Program-made: the position numbers and the translations under genes
Part shown: piece by piece, positions 31,891 through 38,323 of the stretch
How the letters are laid out: each line of letters opens with the position of its first letter
Numbering within the stretch: position 1 is the first letter of the stretch
Notes under the pieces: generated by a model
Seen by the model: the letters and a program-made list of their open reading frames with translations, nothing else
The model's database searches: none
Told to the model about the DNA's origin: nothing
NCBI RefSeq assembly: GCF_963921845.1
Contig: NZ_CAWUGZ010000111.1
Span: 1 to 38,323 of the forward strand
Source: Commensalibacter sp963921845
GTDB taxonomy: Bacteria; Pseudomonadota; Alphaproteobacteria; Acetobacterales; Acetobacteraceae
Direction of reading: 5' to 3'
Length of the DNA: 38,323 bases

Positions 31891-32808
31891 GTACATTTTT
31901 GGAAACGGTATCCATGCAGAGTTTGAGTATGATCCTGGTAAATGTATGGATTCATTTTGTCAAAGCGAGGGCATGTTACTAACGTAAACCTGTAAAACAA
32001 TAGGGGCGTTGTAACTTTCATCGCTTGTGCTTGACCCTGACCTACACCGCTTGGGTTGATTGTATAAATAAACGATTGAACGAAACTGTGCCGCTTGCAG
32101 CGCGTACGCTTTTACCGTTACGCATCGGTTCGCACGCAAACGTTTCATCAGAGAAAATAGGCACGGGTTTATTCCATTTTATGTTTCCCTATAAGCGTAG
32201 TGGTTAGAGGAATAGTGTTGATTTCTTGATGGAATTATAGGGAATGGGCAGGTGAACGTTTACGGCAATCCAAAAAATGCCAAAACGAACAGTTTTTAAT
32301 TTTAATTCAACGCAGCCAAACCTCCCATTTACTTGCGCAGAAGCGATCGGTAAAAAGTTTTCCCATGAAAAAAGCGCGATTACGATACATATGCCTACGT
32401 TCTAGGCTGTTATGTCTTGATGGATGCATTCTAGAGAAAGCTAAATTTTTAATATATGTTTTGGATCCATGAATTATCCTGGGATTAGGGCTACTTTATA
32501 GGTAACAGTTCTCCATAGGTTTGCACTCTATGCTCTAATACGAGGCTTCCCCAATTTTAATCTTTGGCAACGTGTAGCTTCCCCCTTGAACGTAAAGCCA
32601 AGCAAGAATCCCCATCGCTTTAGAATGAGGCTGTTTTAAGAACATTGTTTGTGGCTAACGTATATCAGTTAAGGGTTCGTTCTTTAGAAACACAATCCCT
32701 AGGATTTCTGCACGGTGTGTTCTTACTCTATTTCCAACTCTGTTCCATTGCTTGATTGGCCAAAAAGGTACCCTAATGGGGGGTAGGTCATCGCTTAGAG
32801 GAAAAAAA
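31891..32808. other. 0.9 kb without a gene
   Basis: No coding frame with support on either strand. A short minus-strand frame at 31960-32148 has no ribosome binding site. No clear tandem repeat seen here, unlike the other gaps. Probably a decayed phage gene. Confidence 0.5.
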
Positions 32809-33219
32809 ATGAAGTGTTTTGAGATTATTTGCGGCGCCCTTCATCGGCTTTATCCTAATGTTCAAGGGGTGTTATGTCGTGCGAAATCCTCTTTCACGCC
32901 GTCCTTAGCCGCGCCTGAATACGAGGATCCTGAGCCGATTGAAATTCAAGTCCAATCGGCCAAAAGTGAGATGCTAGCCCAGAAAGATTACCTCAATCAA
33001 CAAGGGGAACTAAAGCTCGTTTATTCCCCTGTCCCTTTGTTTGGTGTGGATCGGTTCTTGGGCAAAGGGGGCGATATATTAGAATTTATGGGAAGGCGAT
33101 GGCTGGTGGTGCAACGTTTGGAAAGTTGGGAAAATTCGCACTGGTGCAAAGTGTTGGTACAAGCTCAGCTAGACCCTCCTCTGGAAGATGACGCAAAGGT
33201 CGACGATTATGTCCACTGA
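32809..33219 (+). CDS. Hypothetical phage neck/tail protein
   Basis: A 136-residue protein. ATG 32809 has AGAGGA seven bases upstream; the frame is open to 32752 but without a ribosome binding site there. The sequence has MKCFEIICGALHRLYPN at its start, a Pro/Glu-rich middle (EYEDPEPIEIQVQ) and a beta-rich C-terminal half with VYSPVPLFGVDRFLGKGGDI, FMGRRWLVVQRLESW and WCKVLVQ, a pattern seen in small phage tail-completion proteins. It overlaps the next gene by 11 bp. Family not recognised. Confidence 0.55.
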   Translation: MKCFEIICGALHRLYPNVQGVLCRAKSSFTPSLAAPEYEDPEPIEIQVQSAKSEMLAQKDYLNQQGELKLVYSPVPLFGVDRFLGKGGDILEFMGRRWLVVQRLESWENSHWCKVLVQAQLDPPLEDDAKVDDYVH

Positions 33220-33760
33220 ACGCAGTATGAAAAGCTTAAACCACGACGACGCGATGAAGTTACGTCAAGCGGATACGCAGCTGCTGTATGAGGACATTGA
33301 ACGTTTTCTTCGCAAAGCCGTTCCTTTATCGGGAATACCGCTCACCATCCTTAAAGGGCAGCTAAACCGGGTTGCCTCGCCCAAACCTCCGTTTATTTTA
33401 CTGCAAGTTGTGTATGAAAAGTCTTTATCGTTAAATGAAACGCGTTACACGTCGCGCTATAAAATTATGCGCGATTACAGCGAATGCGCCATACAAATGG
33501 ATTTTTACGGCAGTGATACCATTGCGTCGCAAAAGATGGCCAAATCGTTTTTGGTGCGGTTTAACGACCCGTGGGCGAGTGAGCAATTTGAACGCTATGG
33601 TCATGCTATAGCGCCCCTGTATTGCCAAACCATTACGCTTAAGGGCTATGTGACCGGTGAGCGGCAATTTGCGGATCGTTCCACCCTACAAGCCTATTTT
33701 TCACTATCCCCCGAATTTGGCGTGTCCCAAGACAGCGCCATAAATTTGAGGATGGTGTGA
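33209..33760 (+). CDS. Phage neck terminator-like protein (LIC_12616/gp12-like family)
   Basis: A 183-residue protein. Features resembling the LIC_12616/neck-terminator family: LPLTILKGQ-like start of the domain (here PLTILKGQLNR), PPFILLQVVYEKSLSLNETRY, CAIQMDFYGSD, a helix KMAKSFLVRFNDPWASEQF, then APLYCQ and RQFADRSTLQAYFSLSPEF. These proteins close the head-neck or tail-tube end in contractile or long-tailed phages. ATG 33209 has AAAGG nine bases upstream and overlaps the end of the previous gene. It is the last of the compact structural genes; no tape-measure or baseplate genes follow. Confidence 0.6.
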   Translation: MSTERSMKSLNHDDAMKLRQADTQLLYEDIERFLRKAVPLSGIPLTILKGQLNRVASPKPPFILLQVVYEKSLSLNETRYTSRYKIMRDYSECAIQMDFYGSDTIASQKMAKSFLVRFNDPWASEQFERYGHAIAPLYCQTITLKGYVTGERQFADRSTLQAYFSLSPEFGVSQDSAINLRMV

Positions 33761-33988
33761 AGTGGGATGATGATTGAACCGAGTATTTTTTAGATTTTAG
33801 TGGAAGGTTAAGCGGGTTAAATCGGGTTTGCAGGGCAGAAGGATGTTCAATTTTATATGCAAACGTAAGCGTGCCATACGATAATGCTTGGGGTTTTAAC
33901 GCTTTATTTACTTTCTTTGCAGGTAAAAAAAGGTAAAGTGAAACTCTCTATGTGGTGTTTTTGCGTTTCATGTATCCGAGTATTCATA

Positions 33989-36427
33989 ATGCGTTCTCAC
34001 GTTTTAACCTTTTTAACGCTATCCCTTTTTTTTACAGGATTTACCGAGCAAAGCCTTATGGCGCAATCCTCTACCGCCAGCGTGGTTATTCCAACTACTC
34101 GAACTATATCCTTTCCTACGGATAGCGCTGATAGCGCTAACCAGCCGATACAATTTTTTTATAATTCGTCACGTTCTACGCGAACAAATACCGTATCGCA
34201 CCAGCTGTTAGATAAAAACACCTTTTATTTTACTGATAATCGCTATGGCAATCGTTACCATTTCAATGGGGACGTTACGACAAGCGGAAATTTAAGCAGT
34301 GGGGGTGCCTTCAATTCTAAAAATTGGAGTGTTTCCAACGAAAATATTTCCGTTAACAATTCCACGTCCACTACCCCCACTTTGTTTTTAAGTAACGATG
34401 GGTACGGCTACGATTGGGAAAACCTAAAACGCAATACGTTGATGATCGGTGGGGCAAACCGCTCAGCGATTGCTGGTATCAAAGCTTCGTGCCAAAATAT
34501 TTCTGGCGGGGATTTGGGCGGGTCCTGTTATCAATTTACCGATATGGGGGGACAACAAGGTAACAACCGCAGTGGTGCAGGCCTATCCGATGGGATTAAC
34601 ATGGATATGCGGGCGACGGACAATTCGCCATTGGACGTCATTGGGGCCAATCAACTGATTCAAAACACCGATGGATCCTATCACGTTAAAGGTGTTCAAT
34701 TGTTTCCCGCCACGGCAGTTGCTGTGGGTGCTACTCAGTTTAAGATTAAAGGGATGGTTGGCTGTGGCGTCGGTGTTGGTCAATCGCATTGTGAGCTAAG
34801 CGGTGCATCCGTTATTACCCTCGCAGGAAAAATTTTAACCACCACCAAGGTAACTGCAGGACCATACGATCCAACGACCCAAACGACCCTGATGCAGTTG
34901 GGTGACGGCAACACGCTGAATGCCCCCTTAACGGTTTCAACCCCTTTATCGGTTTTGTATTATTCTGGGGATGGAACCGCCTATGGGGTCAGCTTTGGTC
35001 AAGATGGGACGCCGGGGGCTTATGGTGCAGCGTATACACTAATTTATCCGGCTTTATCTTTAGAAGAACAAGCGTTGATCCTGAGCCGTATGGCTATATG
35101 GACCAATCTTGCCGACGGGATGCAAAGCACCGAAGGGGGAAGCAACGAAGACGACGCAAACGTCGATATGCCCAATTATTACTATGGATACAATTCCGGG
35201 ATTGGGGTCGTTGCGATTAACCAAGCGAACATTGATCGCATCAACGCGGATACCACGTTGACGCCCGCGCAAAAGCAACAAGCCATTCGACTAAACCAGT
35301 ACACGCGGATGAATGTTGAAACCAGTTATTACCCTGGAACGGCGGACGCAAAGGGGGGATGGCGAACGTTGGAGGCCTCTAATACAGGCGCCCACAATAC
35401 GCCCCGATTTATTTTGGTTCAGCAAGGCAACACGATCGTTCAAAAGAATTCGGATGGGAGCCAGATTACCCCGCAATTGGATTATCGCTTAACCTATGCC
35501 TATCCGCAAACCGGAACGCTTACGCATAATTCCAATTACCACCATTACGCTCAACCGGCATTGTTTTTAGGATTGAACAATAAAAATTTTAATCTTTACG
35601 CCATGCAAGCGCACGTTGACGCACCGGATTCCATTACCCGTGCGTATGATAACGAATGGGATTTTTGGATGTTGCCTCGAAAAAATAATCCCAATGCGGC
35701 GGTCAATAGCCGTGGTTTGACCCTCACCTGGGGCAATTCAACGGGTCCTTTTGCGACCGGCAGTTATATGATGCGTTTGGCGGGATCAAACCTGATGCCG
35801 ATTGGGATCAAAGTGGACGGTGTAAATCCGTATGGAGGATACACCGTTAGGAGTGATGCTGGTTTTTCCGTTCAACGATGGGCCTTTCCAAGCAATGCAT
35901 ATTTAAAAAATGTTAACGATATGATGTCCATTGCCGCCTTGGGTCAAGCCAAGACCAATCAAGGATCGTATCAATTGTTCTCCTATATGTCTAACGATGG
36001 CCAGGCCAACAACTCTTTGCATTTGGGGTTAACCAAACAGCCTTCCACCGACCCCTTGCATTATTTGGGATGGAACGATTCCCCTAATTGCCATAACGAT
36101 GGGTCATGTACCATTTTGGGACAGGTTATTTTTGACCCTGCAGGATACAAAGGCGGCATTGCGCTGGGATCCGGTCAAGGTAAAACCACTCAGTTAGGAG
36201 TGATCGTCGATGCGAACAGTCAAGTCGTCGTCCCGCATAATGTCACGATTGACCAAACCCTAGCGGTCAAGAAAACCATCTTTGCGCATCAATTGATCAG
36301 TCCTTTGTCCACCCCATCCTCCTCCTCAGCGCCTTGTACAGCTGGAGAGTTCCGCGATGATGCCAACTACCATTACGTTTGTGTGGCTACCAACAAGTGG
36401 AAACGCGTGGCGTTGTCTGATTTTTGA
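33989..36427 (+). CDS. Large fibre-like protein with a Sec signal peptide
   Basis: An 812-residue protein. From ATG 33989 it starts with a signal peptide (MRSHVLTFLTLSLFF... with a likely cleavage after LMAQS). The frame is open to 33884, but that start would bury the signal sequence. The body is rich in Asn, Gly, Ser and Thr with repeated beta-type segments (for example NRYGNRYHFNGDVTTSGNL), like tail fibres or spikes. The C-terminus ends CTAGEFRDDANY...YVCVATNKWKRVALSDF, a Cys pair and WKR-L--F ending that I recognise from fibre-like proteins of alphaproteobacterial prophages. A signal peptide is unexpected for a tail protein assembled in the cytoplasm, so it may instead be a secreted surface protein derived from a fibre. 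Composition matches the neighbouring phage genes. Confidence 0.65.
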   Translation: MRSHVLTFLTLSLFFTGFTEQSLMAQSSTASVVIPTTRTISFPTDSADSANQPIQFFYNSSRSTRTNTVSHQLLDKNTFYFTDNRYGNRYHFNGDVTTSGNLSSGGAFNSKNWSVSNENISVNNSTSTTPTLFLSNDGYGYDWENLKRNTLMIGGANRSAIAGIKASCQNISGGDLGGSCYQFTDMGGQQGNNRSGAGLSDGINMDMRATDNSPLDVIGANQLIQNTDGSYHVKGVQLFPATAVAVGATQFKIKGMVGCGVGVGQSHCELSGASVITLAGKILTTTKVTAGPYDPTTQTTLMQLGDGNTLNAPLTVSTPLSVLYYSGDGTAYGVSFGQDGTPGAYGAAYTLIYPALSLEEQALILSRMAIWTNLADGMQSTEGGSNEDDANVDMPNYYYGYNSGIGVVAINQANIDRINADTTLTPAQKQQAIRLNQYTRMNVETSYYPGTADAKGGWRTLEASNTGAHNTPRFILVQQGNTIVQKNSDGSQITPQLDYRLTYAYPQTGTLTHNSNYHHYAQPALFLGLNNKNFNLYAMQAHVDAPDSITRAYDNEWDFWMLPRKNNPNAAVNSRGLTLTWGNSTGPFATGSYMMRLAGSNLMPIGIKVDGVNPYGGYTVRSDAGFSVQRWAFPSNAYLKNVNDMMSIAALGQAKTNQGSYQLFSYMSNDGQANNSLHLGLTKQPSTDPLHYLGWNDSPNCHNDGSCTILGQVIFDPAGYKGGIALGSGQGKTTQLGVIVDANSQVVVPHNVTIDQTLAVKKTIFAHQLISPLSTPSSSSAPCTAGEFRDDANYHYVCVATNKWKRVALSDF

Positions 36428-36498
36428 TGTTTAGCTCGACTTGACCCTTATGGGGTTAGTAGAGACAGTTAACGAAACCTTATGGATTGAGAAGTCGC

Positions 36499-36832
36499 AT
36501 GGGATTTGAGCAAATATTACGAGCAAAAATAAAATGGCTTCGCCAACATGCGGGTTTGGTTAACAATTGTTTGTGCGGATGCGTGGGTCAAAAAGTCAAA
36601 ATTGTATCCAATACGTCCAATATTGACTTAAATATATTTATTACGAACGTGCTTGGGGTTTTTTGATCTAAACCCAAACGAAGCTGTGTATCATACATTG
36701 TTTCCAACCCATACGTTGCTCCTTTTAACTCAAGAAATTACCCAAGAACGTTTAAAGAGTTTTTTGATTTCAATGGCATCTTCTTTAGCTGAGCCGCGGA
36801 TTGAACGCTATTTCATTTTTATAATAAAATAG
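36499..36832 (+). pseudogene. Small gene broken by one extra T in a T6 run
   Basis: From ATG 36499 (GAGAAG six bases upstream) the frame runs 55 codons to TGA 36664-36666 (MGFEQILRAKIKWLRQHAG ... NVLGVF). Deleting one T from the run at 36659-36664 continues as DLNPNEAVYHTLFPTHTLL, then QEITQERLKSFLISMASSLAEPRIERYF, open to TAG 36830-36832. The second part reads very much like real protein (the EPRI ending with a preceding long helix recalls gp25-like baseplate proteins, though this is weak). The joined protein would be about 110 residues. It is the only candidate for a further tail gene downstream of the fibre-like gene. Confidence 0.55.
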
Positions 36833-37314
36833 AAAATGCCGTTGATCCTTAGAAATCCAAGTTTTCCCATATCCTTCAACACACAGGGGGGGTCGTCAAC
36901 GTGTCTATACACACTTGAAAGACCACCATGTTGAACAGGGTACGGATCTAAGTTTGCCACTTATCCTCTCCTAAAAATTGTTCGAAATATCTATAAATTG
37001 ATACGAACGCGGTATGTACGGCGCGAAAGGCAAAGGATAAGTTGGTAGTCGGCGGAAAATACTTTCGCCAACCATGCGCCACATTGACCCCATTTGGATG
37101 CAGCATGGACGATGAATAGAGGGGTTAGCGCTCAATGAACACTGCATAATAGGAAAGAGGATGCGCTCTCACAGCGTTATTTTTCCTGAATTACTTATCC
37201 TTAAAGTGCATGGGGGGTTTTTAACCCACGTTATGAAGCGTGAACGTTCTGCTTAAAGTAGTGCGTCTAATCTTAATTTTCTATTTTTACATTAACATAA
37301 ACTGGAGAAAGACT
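36833..37314. other. Intergenic region before the glycoside hydrolase
   Basis: No gene seen. The only notable signal is the good ribosome binding site (GGAGAAAGACT) right at the end, before ATG 37315. Confidence 0.5.
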
Positions 37315-38079
37315 ATGAGTCTCGTTGATCCTAATACTCCAAAAGATGCGCGTCCTCTGGGATTGCCGGATTCCGATAACCTTAAACTGGTATTTAGCGA
37401 TGAATTCACTACCGCTGAATTGGATACAACCAAATGGACCGCCCGTGATCAAGATCGTGGTAAAGGAAATAGTGGCCTTGAATGGTGGTATAAATCCAGC
37501 AATGTGCGCAAGGCAACCGGTAACAATGCCCTTGCCATTGATGTGGGTAAAATTAGCGACACCGTTTATTCTGGTGGTCGGATTGATTCACAAGGTAAAT
37601 TTGATTTTACTTTTGGTACGTTGGAGTGCCGGATGCACATTCCACCCACCATAGGACATCTTGCAGCCGCTTGGCTGCAATCTGCGGTTGGCCTTCCCGA
37701 AGGGCCGAATGTGACCGCGCGAACAGGCTCTGAAATTGATATTATCGAAAGCTTCAGTACCGAAAACCAGTACGCCGTAACCTTGCATTGGGGTGGGTAT
37801 GGTCAGTATCATAAACAATCTTCCGTAACCGTAGCGGCCCCTAATCTGCACAATACGTGGTATCATACGCTTGGGCTAAGCTGGCAGTCGGATAAAATGT
37901 TGTTTACCTTTGATGGAAACATCATACGAACCATTACGGACGCCAATCTTATCAGCCAAGTGCGGGAATTTCCTATTTTTTCCAACGAAGTCATTTCGTT
38001 TGCTCAGGGGGATATTCGTAAGGCACCTTTGGATGCAAGTTGCACGGTATATGTTGATTACGTCCGTATCTGGCAATAA
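37315..38079 (+). CDS. Glycoside hydrolase family 16 (beta-glucanase-like)
   Basis: A 254-residue GH16 enzyme. It starts LVFSDEFTTAELDTTKW, the usual family opening; then SGGRIDSQGKFDFTFGTLE and a RMHIPPTIGHLAAAWL strand (the typical G-R-x-x-S ... W motif), and the catalytic motif GSEIDIIES with nucleophile Glu140, Asp142 and acid/base Glu145. The C-terminal strands HTLGLSWQSDKMLFTFDGN and CTVYVDYVRIWQ are also standard. Substrates in the family are beta-1,3- or mixed-linkage glucans, agarans and similar. The chosen ATG has GGAG seven bases upstream and no signal peptide; a longer frame from 37240 gives a hydrophobic, unusual N-terminus without a ribosome binding site. So it is either cytoplasmic, released by lysis, or exported by another route. 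It may be prophage cargo or a host gene at the boundary. Confidence 0.9.
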   Translation: MSLVDPNTPKDARPLGLPDSDNLKLVFSDEFTTAELDTTKWTARDQDRGKGNSGLEWWYKSSNVRKATGNNALAIDVGKISDTVYSGGRIDSQGKFDFTFGTLECRMHIPPTIGHLAAAWLQSAVGLPEGPNVTARTGSEIDIIESFSTENQYAVTLHWGGYGQYHKQSSVTVAAPNLHNTWYHTLGLSWQSDKMLFTFDGNIIRTITDANLISQVREFPIFSNEVISFAQGDIRKAPLDASCTVYVDYVRIWQ

Positions 38080-38323
38080 GAAGCCTGTAAAAACCTTTCT
38101 TCTTTTTATAAAATAACGATTGTATTTTATTATTTTATCGCAATGGTAGACAGGTAATCGCATTTTCGTACTTTTATACGATAGTTTTACCGTGTCATCG
38201 TCTGGGTTGTGTGATTGCCTTTTGTGAAATGGGCTTCCGCAAGCAACGGGGGGATCAATGCCCTGTTTTTGGGGTTTTTTGGGGATACAATACGCGATCT
38301 TTTTGTTTAAGCCAAGCCTACAC
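38080..38323. other. Right edge, no gene seen
   Basis: AT-rich start, then mixed composition with several T-rich runs. I see no gene, repeat or attachment site, so the right prophage boundary remains undefined in this window. Confidence 0.45.

Overview
The window looks like part of the chromosome of an AT-rich alphaproteobacterium, most likely an intracellular symbiont of a protist (Holosporales-like). That placement is an inference from the low-GC flank, the style of the phage genes and the eukaryote-directed cargo; no rRNA or other taxonomic marker is present. The left 3.3 kb is very AT-rich and carries a PAP2-family phosphatase and, convergent with it, a membrane-anchored protein with an Mrr-type nuclease domain. 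From about 3.3 kb the base composition changes and a degraded prophage begins.

Prophage layout. A tyrosine integrase (3376-4395) is broken by one in-frame TGA. It is followed by about 2.3 kb without a convincing gene. A control region follows (6.7-8.2 kb): a leftward operon with an AlpA/excisionase-like protein, an XRE-family repressor, and two divergent promoters (both TTGACT-N17-TACAT[T/A]), each overlapped by a GTAAG-N5-CTTAC operator. Next is an early rightward operon (8848-11345) with replication-type proteins and a late-regulator-like protein, then terS (11474) and terL (13584). After a large insertion come the portal (DUF1073), DUF2213 protease/scaffold, cement-like protein, DUF2184 major capsid, DUF4054 protein and several neck/tail-completion proteins, ending in a large fibre-like protein that carries a Sec signal peptide. 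No tape-measure, sheath or lysis gene is visible, so the phage is incomplete here or continues outside. A family-16 glycoside hydrolase lies at the right edge.

Main discovery. terL and portal normally lie close together in such phages, but here they are about 8.5 kb apart. The gap holds a toxin cargo: three secreted ADP-ribosyltransferases of the pertussis-toxin S1 type (15421-16161; 16483-17220, frameshifted; 19790-20524) and three small secreted proteins with a conserved Cys pair (17549-17896, 19119-19568, 20569-20937) that look like OB-fold B subunits. The last A and B genes form a tight A-B pair 44 bp apart. A mazEF-like toxin-antitoxin pair follows. The A subunits keep the catalytic Arg, His, STT and ExE residues but lack the cysteines of the classical A-subunit disulfide.

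A second theme is sequence decay by slippage and tandem duplication. Many gaps between phage genes are filled with tandem repeats of about 92-180 bp, and at least two arrays (after terS and after the DUF4054 gene) are duplications of the 3' end of the preceding gene. Single-base changes in T6 or G4 runs break the second toxin A gene and a small gene at 36499-36832.
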